Below, one piece after another: positions 48,004 to 56,475 of a DNA stretch of 64,000 nucleotides. Where the stretch lies: positions 122,294 to 186,293 of IMG/VR virus record IMGVR_UViG_3300049043_000070; one strand, 5' to 3'. Made by a program: the position numbers and the translations under genes. The DNA is from a virus. Position 1 is the first letter of the stretch. Each line of letters starts with the position of its first letter. The notes beneath the pieces were generated by a model. The model did not search any database. It was not told the DNA's origin and was given only the letters and a program-made list of their open reading frames with translations.

Positions 48004-48207
48004 ATGACTGTAACGACAAATGATCGTGGGCAACAAAACATGTGGGCAAAAGAACCCCAGATGGTCTACCAAGAATACAACCGCAAGGGTCTTCTGACCC
48101 CTATGCAAGATGACGGAGATGTACAATGGACGTTGGGCAATGCTCGGCATTATTGCTGGTGTTGTTTCTTATACTTTCACTGGCAAGTCTTCTTCGGTGT
48201 CTTCTGA
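48004..48207 (+). CDS. hli: high-light-inducible protein, long form (compensating indels)
   Basis: About 68 aa. The N-terminal MTVTTNDRGQQNMWAKEPQM is typical for marine Hli proteins. Between about 48127 and 48188 the protein continues in a shifted frame, NGRWAMLGIIAGVVSYTFTG, the chlorophyll-binding helix with the ExxNGRxAM-type motif, and then returns to end IFFGVF. Hli proteins bind chlorophyll and carotenoid and protect photosystems under stress. It is followed in overlap by a tiny membrane peptide. Confidence 0.85.
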   Translation: MTVTTNDRGQQNMWAKEPQMVYQEYNRKGLLTPMQDDGDVQWTLGNARHYCWCCFLYFHWQVFFGVF

Positions 48208-48293
48208 TGACTGAAGTAATCTTTACTGTCACTGCTGTTGCTTTTTTTGTGACACTGTGCTATGCTGTAGAACAACTCGCTGAAACTTATTAA
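48207..48293 (+). CDS. 28-residue membrane peptide
   Basis: TGATG overlap with the first hli gene. MTEVIFTVTAVAFFVTLCYA then VEQLAETY is one membrane helix. Small single-helix peptides are common photosystem or cytochrome b6f subunits, but this one matches none that I can name. It sits between two hli genes and ends 11 bases before the second. Confidence 0.55.
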   Translation: MTEVIFTVTAVAFFVTLCYAVEQLAETY

Positions 48294-48304
48294 GGAGAAC
48301 AACT

Positions 48305-48424
48305 ATGAAATTCGGTTTTACCCCCGAGGCTGAGATCCTCAACGCTCGCCTGGCAATGCTCGGTTTTGTGATTGCCGTTGGCACCTATGCTACCACTGGT
48401 CAAGTAATCCCAGGTATTTGGTGA
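48305..48424 (+). CDS. hli: high-light-inducible protein, short form
   Basis: The 39 aa product MKFGFTPEAEILNARLAMLG then FVIAVGTYATTGQVIPGIW is a complete minimal Hli protein. It has the chlorophyll-binding ExxNxRxAMxGF motif and the usual G-x-IPGIW end. A strong ribosome-binding site (AAGGAG) is 7 bases upstream. The frame is intact. It should act with D1 encoded next door in photoprotection. Confidence 0.92.
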   Translation: MKFGFTPEAEILNARLAMLGFVIAVGTYATTGQVIPGIW

Positions 48425-48456
48425 TAAATAATAATTGAATATCGTCGTCGCAAACT

Positions 48457-48494
48457 AAAGGGACCTCTGCCAACTTACAGAAGGTCCCTTTTTT
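48457..48494 (+). terminator. intrinsic terminator after hli
   Basis: A 10 bp stem AAAGGGACCT / AGGTCCCTTT is followed by more Ts. Confidence 0.9.
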
Positions 48495-48547
48495 ATGTGC
48501 CACTTTTTAAACTGGTTTAATTGAGTATTTATACCAGTCTTTGGGGA

Positions 48548-48576
48548 TTGACCTGTCCGATGTGTTGTGCTATACT
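48548..48576 (+). promoter_or_regulatory. sigma70-type promoter of psbA
   Basis: TTGACC (48548), 17 bases, TATACT (48571). Confidence 0.82.
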
Positions 48577-48663
48577 AAATAAGTTAACAAATGTTACGGA
48601 TCCCTCATAATTCGTAACATTCTGTTCCTTATACATTCCCACAATTACTCGGAGTATTATCCT
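48577..48663 (+). promoter_or_regulatory. psbA 5' leader with conserved-type hairpin
   Basis: The leader has a perfect 9 bp stem AATGTTACG / CGTAACATT (48590-48598 / 48613-48621) around a 14 nt loop. PhotoRC RNA motifs are known upstream of psbA in cyanobacteria and cyanophages; this leader is a candidate member, not verified. Confidence 0.5.
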
Positions 48664-49749
<1,086 letters not shown>

Positions 49750-49777
49750 CAGATAAGTTAAACTCTGATAAACTACC

Positions 49778-49801
49778 GGGGAGAGAAATCTCCCCATTTT
49801 A
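49778..49801 (+). terminator. intrinsic terminator after psbA
   Basis: GGGGAGA-GAAA-TCTCCCC then ATTTTA; a 7 bp stem 29 bases after the psbA stop. Confidence 0.85.
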
Positions 49802-49819
49802 TACATATAATAAAAAGTT

Positions 49820-50077
49820 ATGGAAATTACTGTTTATACATCTCCTGGATGTACTTGGTGCTTAAAAATTAAGGAATTATTTGCTAGAGCCAATGTTGAA
49901 TTTAATGAAGTTTCTTATGGGGAAATGACGGAAAACGAAAGAGAGGCATTTCGGGAACAATATCCACAAGTAGAAAGTTTTCCTGTTACTATTATTGATG
50001 GAGAATTCATTGGTGGTCTTGTCCCAGTTGCCAAATTGTTCTTAGAACTTGGTTTAGTATCTGCTCCCAAAAAATGA
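49820..50077 (+). CDS. glutaredoxin 2
   Basis: The 85 aa product starts MEITVYTSPGCTWCLKIKEL with active site CTWC. cis-Pro in ESFPVTIIDGE, and the glutathione-binding GG in FIGGLVPVAKLF. It differs clearly from the glutaredoxin at 37.3 kb (CPFC), so the phage has two. A likely electron donor to NrdAB. Confidence 0.9.
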   Translation: MEITVYTSPGCTWCLKIKELFARANVEFNEVSYGEMTENEREAFREQYPQVESFPVTIIDGEFIGGLVPVAKLFLELGLVSAPKK

Positions 50078-50089
50078 AGGAATTGAAAA

Positions 50090-50254
50090 TAAATAGAGGT
50101 GTCGAACTCATGCTTAGGGGGAGAGACCAAACAAAGAAGATCCTCCACCTGGGGGGATAGTAATCAACAAAGTGTTTTCTTTCCTAAGCAGACAGGTTTA
50201 TTTCAACTTAGAACTTAGGTGGGACAAAGAAGAAAAATAGTTCGGAGTTGAACA
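50090..50254 (+). other. structured intergenic leader
   Basis: 165 bases without an ORF. Possible pairings: AGGTG / CACCT closing GGGGGAGAG / CCTCC-type arms, and CCTAAG (50187) / CTTAGG. GGAGTTGAAC gives the ribosome-binding site of the next gene. No known RNA family recognised. Confidence 0.4.
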
Positions 50255-50494
50255 ATGGCACAATCAGTAATCGTTTACTTCTCGGCAACAGTCTCGTTCA
50301 TTTTCCTTTGTATTGGTGTGATCGCTGGATGGACGGCAAACGAGAAGATGCACGAATTTCTTTATGCCAATCAGGAGGAAGATCAAAGATTACATCCAGA
50401 AATGTATGATGAAGACGGTCAGTGGATTAATGAAGAATTGCTATCTGTCCGTTTTGTTGAAGAGGATGAGGAGGAAGAAGAATACGAAGAATAA
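50255..50494 (+). CDS. single-pass membrane protein with acidic tail, 79 aa
   Basis: MAQSVIVYFSATVSFIFLCI then GVIAGWTANEKMHEFLYANQ: one N-terminal membrane helix. An acidic cytoplasmic or periplasmic tail ending EEDEEEEEYEE follows. Similar proteins occur in cyanophages with unknown role. It has its own long leader. Confidence 0.7.
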   Translation: MAQSVIVYFSATVSFIFLCIGVIAGWTANEKMHEFLYANQEEDQRLHPEMYDEDGQWINEELLSVRFVEEDEEEEEYEE

Positions 50495-50497
50495 ATA
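50490..50497 (+). promoter_or_regulatory. late promoter AATAAATA
   Basis: AATAAATATACATATG overlaps the stop of the membrane-protein gene, 24 bases before ATG 50522. The same 16 bases occur before gp26 at 60183. Confidence 0.65.
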
Positions 50498-50521
50498 TAC
50501 ATATGTTACCAATATTAGGTC

Positions 50522-50952
50522 ATGCAGTTATTAATTAATGAAGTGCTACAAAAAGTAAGCAACGCAAAAACAAAAGCGGAAAAAATTACTCTATTACAAG
50601 ATTATAATACTCCAGCACTTAGATCTATTCTAATTGCTAATTTTGATGAGAGTATCATTTCTATGCTACCAGAAGGAGACGTGCCATACACCCCTAACGA
50701 GGCACCAGAGGGCACGGAACACACCAAACTGGTACACGAGTATAGAAAGCTTTATCTCTTTTCAAGGGCGGCGCAAACATCTCTCAGAACCGCCGTGAAA
50801 TGCTTTTCATTCAACTTCTAGAAGGACTTCAGAAAGGTGAAGCAGAAGTGCTTTGTCTTATGAAGGATAAGAAACTTGGTAAGCGTTGGAAGATTACAAA
50901 ACAATGTGTTGAAGAAGCTTTCCCACAAATTCAATGGGGCAATAGAAGTTGA
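50522..50952 (+). CDS. DUF6433-like conserved cyanophage protein (frameshifted)
   Basis: About 143 aa. MQLLINEVLQKVSNAKTKAE, then LLQDYNTPALRSILIANFDE, PYTPNEAPEGTEHTKLVHEY. After a shift near 50765: NRREMLFIQLLEGLQKGEAE, KLGKRWKITKQCVEEAFPQI. It is a well-conserved T4-like protein of unknown function. A late promoter lies directly upstream. Confidence 0.75.
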
Positions 50953-51200
50953 GTATAAAAATTATTCATCAAAACTGTGATCCGGCATTGGCAGAAGACA
51001 AAAATCTGCCATATAATGCGTACATAGTAAAATATGATGACAGCAATCAATACAATTATGATATTGTCATCGCAAATAAAAGAGTAGATATTTTTGATTA
51101 TTATTGGGACAAGTATAGAGAAGGTTTGGTGTCATTTAAGCAAACAGAAGGAAGAGTAAATCCCAAAATGTGGAACCAAAATCAAAAGAAAAGAAAATGA
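50949..51200 (+). CDS. hypothetical protein, 83 aa
   Basis: TTG start overlapping the previous stop. MSIKIIHQNCDPALAEDKNL, YNAYIVKYDDSNQYNYDIVI, then KRVDIFDYYWDKYREGLVSF. The frame is intact and coupled at both ends. No recognised family. Confidence 0.6.
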   Translation: MSIKIIHQNCDPALAEDKNLPYNAYIVKYDDSNQYNYDIVIANKRVDIFDYYWDKYREGLVSFKQTEGRVNPKMWNQNQKKRK

Positions 51201-51498
51201 ATTCAGATCCTCGTGGCAATTGGTGTATTCGTTATTGTAAAAGACAAGATCCAACTAACTGGTATGTAATGAAGTTACAACGCAGTGATGGAGTTCTTGT
51301 ATCAGCAAAGACATATGATGATGTCTTTAAGTTTGTGAAGTACCATGATGCGTGGGAGTTTGCTAAGAATTTAATTACTGCGGAACCAGAACCAAAATAT
51401 GATGCTGAAGTTAAGCGTGTATGTTTGGCGAGAAGGTTCTTCTTTTTATCTCTCTGGCAACTAAAACGGTATTACATTTTACAAAATTTATGGTATAA
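51197..51498 (+). CDS. hypothetical protein, about 100 aa (frameshifted)
   Basis: ATG overlaps the previous stop. MNSDPRGNWCIRYCKRQDPT, NWYVMKLQRSDGVLVSAKTY. A shift near 51418 gives the more plausible end FGEKVLLFISLATKTVLHFT, stopping at 51498. The end of the gene contains the promoter of the following riboswitch-like RNA. Unknown function. Confidence 0.55.
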
Positions 51499-51499
51499 T
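51471..51499 (+). promoter_or_regulatory. promoter of the Downstream-peptide RNA
   Basis: ATTACA (51471), 17 bases, TATAAT (51494); the RNA element starts about 9 bases later. Confidence 0.7.
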
Positions 51500-51507
51500 T
51501 AGATATA

Positions 51508-51600
51508 CGTTCATCGCTATATGCGACGGAAGTAAGTCGCGGAACGGATCGTTCATTCGCTATTTGGAAATAGCGAACGCAAACGACTGAAGGAACGCTC
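51508..51600 (+). ncRNA. glutamine-type / Downstream-peptide RNA motif
   Basis: The core contains CGTTCATCGC, GCGACGGAAGTAAGTCGC, a second CGTTCATTCGCTATT hairpin, and GACTGAAGGAACGC. The conserved CGTTCA, GACGGAAGTAR and GAAGGAACGC boxes are those of the glnA/Downstream-peptide family, known to bind glutamine and found in marine cyanobacteria and their phages. It lies directly upstream of a short DUF4278-like peptide, the classical arrangement. Ligand binding is inferred from the family. Confidence 0.82.
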
Positions 51601-51628
51601 TTTAACCTCAAAATTAAGGAGAACCCTA

Positions 51629-51787
51629 ATGTCACAAGCAACTTACCGTGGTTGCCAGTATAATACTGACACCGCCAAGCAAGAATATCAGCATTGGTAT
51701 TCACAAACTCACGCACCAGCACATCCCACCAACACTTATCGTGGTGTTGCTTATCGTCCTTGTAACAATAATAAGGAGGTAGTATGA
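51629..51787 (+). CDS. DUF4278-like short peptide under the Downstream-peptide RNA
   Basis: 52 aa. MSQATYRGCQYNTDTAKQEY at the start and NTYRGVAYRPCNNNKEVV at the end contain two copies of the TYRG-x-x-Y motif typical of DUF4278. AAGGAG lies 8 bases before the ATG. Peptides of this kind are the regulated targets of the RNA motif. They have been linked to inhibition of glutamine synthetase in cyanobacteria for related small proteins, but this is not certain for this one. Confidence 0.78.
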   Translation: MSQATYRGCQYNTDTAKQEYQHWYSQTHAPAHPTNTYRGVAYRPCNNNKEVV

Positions 51788-51873
51788 TGAACTGGTTAGT
51801 GATTATTCGTAGACAAATTCAAAAACAAAATAAACTAAAACAGGCACAGCTTGTCATGGCAATGAAAGTGTGA
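51784..51873 (+). CDS. 29-residue basic peptide
   Basis: ATGA overlap with the DUF4278-like gene, with AAGGAGG just upstream. MMNWLVIIRRQIQKQNKLKQ then AQLVMAMKV. Coupling and the ribosome-binding site favour translation; function unknown. Confidence 0.45.
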   Translation: MMNWLVIIRRQIQKQNKLKQAQLVMAMKV

Positions 51874-51904
51874 TATAATATACTTCCGTGTGAAGGAAGT
51901 TATC

Positions 51905-51931
51905 GGGGAGGGTAACACCTCCCCTTTTTTA
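51905..51931 (+). terminator. intrinsic terminator
   Basis: GGGGAGG / CCTCCCC with a 6 nt loop, then T6. A second hairpin (ACTTCC / GGAAGT) precedes it at about 51882. Confidence 0.88.
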
Positions 51932-51968
51932 TACTATAATATGTGTTAAATAATATTGTATGCTGACC

Positions 51969-52127
51969 ATGAACAAAGACAGACTTAAATTAATTGTAAA
52001 AAATCTAAAACTTCTTGTCCAATCTTTGGAAGCAGAAATTTATTCAGACCCGCAATCTTACACATCCAAAATAAGTTCAGATAAACCTTATTCCATATCG
52101 GATGATGACGATGGATATCCAGACTAA
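51969..52127 (+). CDS. small hypothetical protein, 52 aa
   Basis: MNKDRLKLIVKNLKLLVQSL then EAEIYSDPQSYTSKI, acidic end SISDDDDGYPD. An in-frame ATG at 51960 would add three residues. It overlaps the next gene by 17 bp. Unknown function. Confidence 0.55.
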   Translation: MNKDRLKLIVKNLKLLVQSLEAEIYSDPQSYTSKISSDKPYSISDDDDGYPD

Positions 52128-52326
52128 AGATCTAAATTTTCAAAAGAGATCTTTTATATTAAGTGGATTTACAAGAATGAGAATATCAATTACTCAAAAT
52201 GTTAGAAATTTTTGTGACTATATGATTGACAAAAACTACCAGTTTGACTTAGGATCCTTAGATGTCGTTGACAGACAGATACTCGCAGAGTATAAACTAT
52301 ACATGGAGAATAGAAATGGTGATTAG
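52111..52326 (+). CDS. hypothetical protein, 71 aa
   Basis: MDIQTKDLNFQKRSFILSGF, then RMRISITQNVRNFCDYMIDK and DRQILAEYKLYMENRNGD. ATGs at 52102 and 52105 are possible alternative starts. Overlaps both neighbours. No recognised motif. Confidence 0.55.
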   Translation: MDIQTKDLNFQKRSFILSGFTRMRISITQNVRNFCDYMIDKNYQFDLGSLDVVDRQILAEYKLYMENRNGD

Positions 52327-52591
52327 GGATGTCATTAAAGCAGCAAAGAAAGCATTAAAGCTTGCTGAAAAGAACCCGATGCTTTATAGTAATGAAGAGA
52401 TTATTTACATGAAGAAATCTTTGCGAAAAGCAAAGATGGATCTTCAAGAAACCCGAGACCTCATGAGTAAAGGATTTAAACCAAATGCGACAGAATGGAC
52501 TAGTAAAACTCTTATCAGTGACACCACAAGCGGAACAGACGATGGGGTATGTGGCGAGAGTGAGCAATCCACAGAACCAGGAGAACCCTAA
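52316..52591 (+). CDS. hypothetical protein, up to 91 aa
   Basis: MVIRDVIKAAKKALKLAEKN, then MLYSNEEIIYMKKSLRKAKM and DLMSKGFKPNATEW. The helical first 65 residues look genuine. The part after 52485 overlaps thyX in another frame and may be an extension caused by a lost stop. Confidence 0.5.
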   Translation: MVIRDVIKAAKKALKLAEKNPMLYSNEEIIYMKKSLRKAKMDLQETRDLMSKGFKPNATEWTSKTLISDTTSGTDDGVCGESEQSTEPGEP

Positions 52592-53132
52592 TGTGGCTGG
52601 TCTGCTCAAGTACTGTATCAAGCACAATCATTGGTCAGTATTTGAGCAGGCACATATGACACTTGAGATTGAAACAACACGAGGCATCGCAGCTCAAATT
52701 TTGAGGCATCGTTCGTTTACATTTCAAGAATTTTCACAACGCTATGCTGATACTAATTTAATTACAGATAGTATTCCCATTCCCGATCTTCGCAAACAAG
52801 ATACCAAAAATCGTCAAAACTCTACTGATGATCTTGGTGATTATGTCAAACTTAAATTTCAGACAGAGATTGCTGAACACTTCACCGCAGCTAACAACCT
52901 CTACAAGCGCCTGCTAGAGGCAGGAGTAGGTCAAGAGTGTGCCCGTTTCGTACTACCCCTGGCAACTCCTACAAGGATTTACATGACAGGATCTGTGCGT
53001 TCCTGGATCCACTATATACAATTGAGGACTGCGAATGGAACTCAAAAGGAACATATGGATATTGCTAAAGAATGTCAATGTATTTTTGCTGGTCAATTTC
53101 CTATTTGTGCTGAAGCATTGGAGTGGTTATAA
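52485..53132 (+). CDS. thyX: flavin-dependent thymidylate synthase
   Basis: The 215 aa product contains the ThyX signature RHRSFTFQEFSQRY near residue 83 (RHRxxSxNExSxRY type). Typical segments are GYVARVSNPQNQENP, IKHNHWSVFEQAHM, and SVRSWIHYIQLRTANGTQKE. It makes dTMP from dUMP with FAD/NADPH and methylene-THF, and works downstream of NrdAB. The frame is intact. The start overlaps the previous ORF. Confidence 0.95.
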   Translation: MRQNGLVKLLSVTPQAEQTMGYVARVSNPQNQENPNVAGLLKYCIKHNHWSVFEQAHMTLEIETTRGIAAQILRHRSFTFQEFSQRYADTNLITDSIPIPDLRKQDTKNRQNSTDDLGDYVKLKFQTEIAEHFTAANNLYKRLLEAGVGQECARFVLPLATPTRIYMTGSVRSWIHYIQLRTANGTQKEHMDIAKECQCIFAGQFPICAEALEWL

Positions 53133-53398
53133 TGGCAACATATCCAGTTTATAATAGAGTTACAGGAGAACAGAAAGAAGTTGTCCTTAGTGTTCACGAT
53201 TGGGAACGGTGGAAAACCGATAATCCAGATTGGGAACGAGATTGGAGTGACCCATCTACTGTTCCTGGTTCTGGGGAGGTTGGTGAATGGCGTGACAAGA
53301 TGGCAAAAACCCATCCTGGTTGGTCAGATATTATGAGAAATAAAATCAAACCAAAAGCAGCTCGCTACAACAACAAAACCATCACAGATAAGTACTGA
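53132..53398 (+). CDS. conserved cyanophage hypothetical, 88 aa
   Basis: MATYPVYNRVTGEQKEVVLS, WERWKTDNPDWERDWSDPST, then a basic end PKAARYNNKTITDKY. The layout (YPV-N-x-x-TGE-x-KE...NPDWERDWS) is like FmdB-type zinc ribbons without the cysteines, and is usual next to phoH in cyanophages. Function unknown. Confidence 0.75.
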   Translation: MATYPVYNRVTGEQKEVVLSVHDWERWKTDNPDWERDWSDPSTVPGSGEVGEWRDKMAKTHPGWSDIMRNKIKPKAARYNNKTITDKY

Positions 53399-53399
53399 T

Positions 53400-54152
53400 A
53401 TGCCCGTAAGAAAGAAAACTGTAAAATCGCCTGGACAGGGTATGAGTTCCAAACAAAAGAAGCGTCGTAAACCAATTAGCGAAGAATTCATGGTTCAGGT
53501 AGAACCACTCACTCATAATCAAAAAATATTTTTTGATGAGTGGGATAAAGGCAACATGCTTTATGCTTATGGTGTAGCAGGAACAGGAAAAACATTCATT
53601 GCTCTATACAAAGCACTCAAAGATGTTTTGAATGAATACACACCATATGAAAAGATTTATATTGTTCGTTCTCTTGTAGCAACAAGAGAGATTGGATTTC
53701 TCCCTGGCGATCACGAAGACAAATCTTCTTTGTATCAGATCCCTTATAAGAACATGGTTCAATCCATGTTTGAAATGCCAGATGACAATTCATACGAGAT
53801 GCTTTACAGTAGTCTAAAGCAGCAAGAAACAATTTCTTTCTGGAGCACAAGCTTTATTCGTGGAACCACTCTGGATAATTCAATCATTATTATTGATGAG
53901 TGTCAGAACTTGAATTTTCACGAATTGGATAGTATAATTACTCGTGTTGGTCAAGACACCCGAATTGTTTTCTGTGGAGATGCGTCTCAAACAGATTTGA
54001 TCCGAGTAAATGAACGCTCTGGTATCTTAGATTTCCAGAGAATTCTACAAAATATGCCCGAGTTCTCTCTTGTTGAATTTGGTATTGATGATATTGTTCG
54101 TTCTGGTCTTGTCAAGTCTTATCTTATTAATAAAATCAATCTTGGTCTATGA
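53400..54152 (+). CDS. phoH: PhoH-like ATPase
   Basis: The 250 aa product has a basic N-terminus. The PhoH ATPase domain has Walker A YGVAGTGKTFIALYKAL near residue 58, IYIVRSLVATREIGFLPGD, Walker B SIIIIDECQNL near 165, and RIVFCGDASQTDLI. It is widespread in marine phages; host phoH belongs to the phosphate regulon, but the phage role is unsettled. The frame is intact. It overlaps the next gene by 4 bp. Confidence 0.94.
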   Translation: MPVRKKTVKSPGQGMSSKQKKRRKPISEEFMVQVEPLTHNQKIFFDEWDKGNMLYAYGVAGTGKTFIALYKALKDVLNEYTPYEKIYIVRSLVATREIGFLPGDHEDKSSLYQIPYKNMVQSMFEMPDDNSYEMLYSSLKQQETISFWSTSFIRGTTLDNSIIIIDECQNLNFHELDSIITRVGQDTRIVFCGDASQTDLIRVNERSGILDFQRILQNMPEFSLVEFGIDDIVRSGLVKSYLINKINLGL

Positions 54153-54845
54153 AATTATTTAATCATGTTGGTGGTCTGACGCCAATTGAATTGGATGCTA
54201 TAATGGTAGATGGCAAACGCCTTTATCCAACACCAGAAGGTCAGTTTACGTCAGTCACCACCGTGATTAGTAGCAATCGTGAAAAGATGGCAGGCATTGC
54301 TCGTTGGCGTGAACGAGTTGGAGAAGAAAAAGCAAATAATATTTCTTCTCGGTCTACTAACCGTGGAACAAAGTATCATTCTATCGTAGAAGATTACCTC
54401 AAGAATGCTCTTGACCTCAAGAAATATCAAAAGTTTTCCTTTACCTGTGTTAATGTTTCAACACAGTAGGGAAATTTTGGATCGTATAAATAACATATAC
54501 CTTCAAGAAGCAACTCTTTATTCTAAACATTTAGAATTAAGCTGGGAGGGTTGATTGTATTGCGGAATTTGATGGCGAATTGTCCATCATTGATTTTAAG
54601 ACAGCATCAGAACCAAAAAAGAACAATATCTTTACGACTATTTTGTTCAAGAAACAGCATATGCTTGTATGCTTCAAGAACTATATGGGTTACGAGTAAA
54701 ACAACTTGTAACTATCGTTGCTTGTGAAAATGGAGAAACTCAAGTCAAGGTGCTTCCACCAAAGAAAGAATATTTCATCAAACTGATGGGTTACATCTCA
54801 GAATATCAGGAACGATATGGACAAAAAACAACTTTTAGAGGATAG
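54149..54845 (+). CDS. RecB-like PD-(D/E)XK exonuclease (frameshifted)
   Basis: About 230 aa. MKLFNHVGGLTPIELDAIMV, GTKYHSIVEDYLKN (H of motif), and, after shifts near 54450 and 54555, VDCIAEFDGELSIIDFKTAS, the D...DxK catalytic core. Then QETAYACMLQELYG, the Q-x-x-x-Y motif of RecB/Cas4-type nucleases. It probably processes DNA ends during recombination or host DNA breakdown. Confidence 0.82.
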
Positions 54846-54849
54846 ATTT

Positions 54850-55072
54850 ATGACATCTGCGAAATTTTCGCAGGAAGTGGGAGAAGATTGCTTTGAGCAA
54901 TCCAGATATGAATTATATTGATTCGGTTATCCATTACTGCGAAACTAATGAAATTGAACTAGATAATGTAAATAAATTGATTAGCAAACCTTTGAAGGAA
55001 AAACTTCGTCACGAGGCACAGCAACTCAATTTTATTAAAAAAACAAGTCGTGCCAAATTAATGTTAGTATGA
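54850..55072 (+). CDS. gp33: late transcription coactivator gp33 (frameshifted)
   Basis: About 74 aa. MTSAKFSQEV, then after a one-base shift near 54890 KIALSNPDMNYIDSVIHYCE, ELDNVNKLISKPLKEKLRHE, AQQLNFIKKTSRAKLML. This is the pattern of cyanophage gp33. In T4, gp33 binds the RNA polymerase flap and connects it to clamp gp45 for late promoters. It fits the NATAAATA promoters seen here. Stop overlaps the next ATG. Confidence 0.85.
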
Positions 55073-55413
55073 AATTCTTTCAATCAGAATTAGTGCGTGG
55101 TGACATTCAAAAAATGATAGAATTACAGCAGTTCTGTTTTCGTTCTGCCATGAATTTTGTTCTTTTGGATGAAGAAAGAAAACTTGAATATTTTGAGGCA
55201 CTTGAAACATTAATTGAAAAACAAAAAATATTTTTATGCTCGCATTAAGTTGTAGCGATGATCCCGAAGCTAAAATCAGTTGCCGAAACAATGAAACAAG
55301 GAATAATTATGTTAGGAGCAACTCCAGACACTCCAATTGAAAATATGTTTGACGAGCTACTTGAAAGAGTAAAAGTTATGAAATCCAAATTGGAAAGTGG
55401 CACAGGGGATTGA
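55069..55413 (+). CDS. DUF1825 family protein (frameshifted)
   Basis: About 113 aa. MKFFQSELVRGDIQKMIELQ, FVLLDEERKLEYFEALETLI. After a shift near 55220: LCSDDPEAKSVAETMKQGII, MFDELLERVKVMKSKLE. This is the cyanobacterial DUF1825 pattern, found in hosts and cyanophages; function unknown. Its stop codon lies within the -35 element of the gp32 promoter. Confidence 0.82.
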
Positions 55414-55438
55414 CACCCGACCCTGTGCCTGTTATGAT
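55399..55438 (+). promoter_or_regulatory. gp32 promoter with -35 inside a hairpin loop
   Basis: GGCACAGGG / CCCTGTGCC (55399-55407 / 55421-55429) is a perfect 9 bp stem. Its loop holds TTGACA (55410). TATGAT (55433) follows at exactly 17 bases. Confidence 0.85.
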
Positions 55439-55494
55439 GAGTAAGTGATTGGGCGTCACAAAGACCAAATCCAAAACAAATCCGAGGTAATCCT

Positions 55495-56406
55495 ATGTCC
55501 TTTGCTGATCTTAAGCGTAAATCCCAGAACAACTTTGAGTTTCTTCAAAAAGAACTTGAGAAGTCTGCCAGTGGCAAGAACGTTGATGAACGTTTCTGGA
55601 AACCAGAAGTTGATGCTGCTGGTAATGGTTACGCTGTTGTCCGCTTCCTGCCCGCTCCCGAGGGGGAGACTGTTCCCTGGGCGAAAGTCTATTCCCATGC
55701 CTTTCAAGGTCCTGGTGGATGGTATATTGAAAACAGTTTGACTACTCTTAACGAGAAAGATCCTGTTGGTGAGATCAACCGCCGCCTCTGGAACAGCGGC
55801 AGTGATGAAGACAAAGAGACTGCTCGTAAGCAGAAGCGCAAGCTCTCCTACTACAGCAACATCTATGTCGTGAAAGATCCTAAAAACCCTGAGAATGAGG
55901 GTCGTGTATTCTTGTATAAGTATGGCAAGAAGATCCATGATAAGATCCTTGCTGCGATGCAACCCGAGTTTCAAGATGAAGAACCCGTGAATGTGTTTGA
56001 TCTTTGGGAAGGTGCTAACTTCAAACTGAAGATCAAGAAGGTTGCTGGTTACTGGAACTACGACAGTTCTGAGTTTGATAGTGTCTCTGCTCTGTTGGCA
56101 GATGATACTGAACTTGAAAAAGTTTGGAAGAGTGAATACTCTCTCGCAGCCTTCACTGCTCCTGATAGTTTCAAGACCTACGAAGAACTTGAAGCACGTC
56201 TGAACCTCGTGTTGGGCGCTACTTCTCGTCCTGCTCGTCAATCTTATGATGAAGATGAGGAAGAGTTTGAACCTGTGGCAGAAGAACCTGCTCAGACTTC
56301 ATTCCGTTCTCGTGTTGCTGCTGTTCCCACTCCTGTGAAGGAAGCAGCAGTTGTGGATGATGACGATGCTCTTAGTTACTTTGCTCGTCTCGCTGAAGAC
56401 GACTGA
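55495..56406 (+). CDS. gp32: single-stranded DNA-binding protein gp32
   Basis: 303 aa, intact. MSFADLKRKSQNNFEFLQKE, YAVVRFLPAPEGETVPWAKV, the OB-fold core KLSYYSNIYVVKDPKNPENE, RVFLYKYGKKIHDKI, and an acidic C-terminal tail ending DDDDALSYFARLAEDD that contacts other replication proteins. The Cys/His zinc ligands of T4 gp32 are missing, as in other cyanophages. It coats ssDNA at the fork. Its own promoter and terminator make it a single-gene unit. Confidence 0.94.
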   Translation: MSFADLKRKSQNNFEFLQKELEKSASGKNVDERFWKPEVDAAGNGYAVVRFLPAPEGETVPWAKVYSHAFQGPGGWYIENSLTTLNEKDPVGEINRRLWNSGSDEDKETARKQKRKLSYYSNIYVVKDPKNPENEGRVFLYKYGKKIHDKILAAMQPEFQDEEPVNVFDLWEGANFKLKIKKVAGYWNYDSSEFDSVSALLADDTELEKVWKSEYSLAAFTAPDSFKTYEELEARLNLVLGATSRPARQSYDEDEEEFEPVAEEPAQTSFRSRVAAVPTPVKEAAVVDDDDALSYFARLAEDD

Positions 56407-56431
56407 ACTGAAAATTAAAAACTGATTTTCA

Positions 56432-56465
56432 TTGGCGGGGAAAAAATTTTCCGCCAATTTTTTTG
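56432..56465 (+). terminator. intrinsic terminator between convergent gp32 and gp53
   Basis: TTGGCGG / CCGCCAA stem (56432-56438 / 56451-56457) with a GGAAAAAATTTT loop and a T run. The A/T runs on both sides allow it to serve both strands. Confidence 0.85.
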
Positions 56466-56475
56466 TCTAAAAAGT

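Noticed and set aside
54485-54492. Late promoter TATAAATA in the exonuclease gene
   Set aside because: It lies within coding sequence and no gene begins 20-40 bases downstream.
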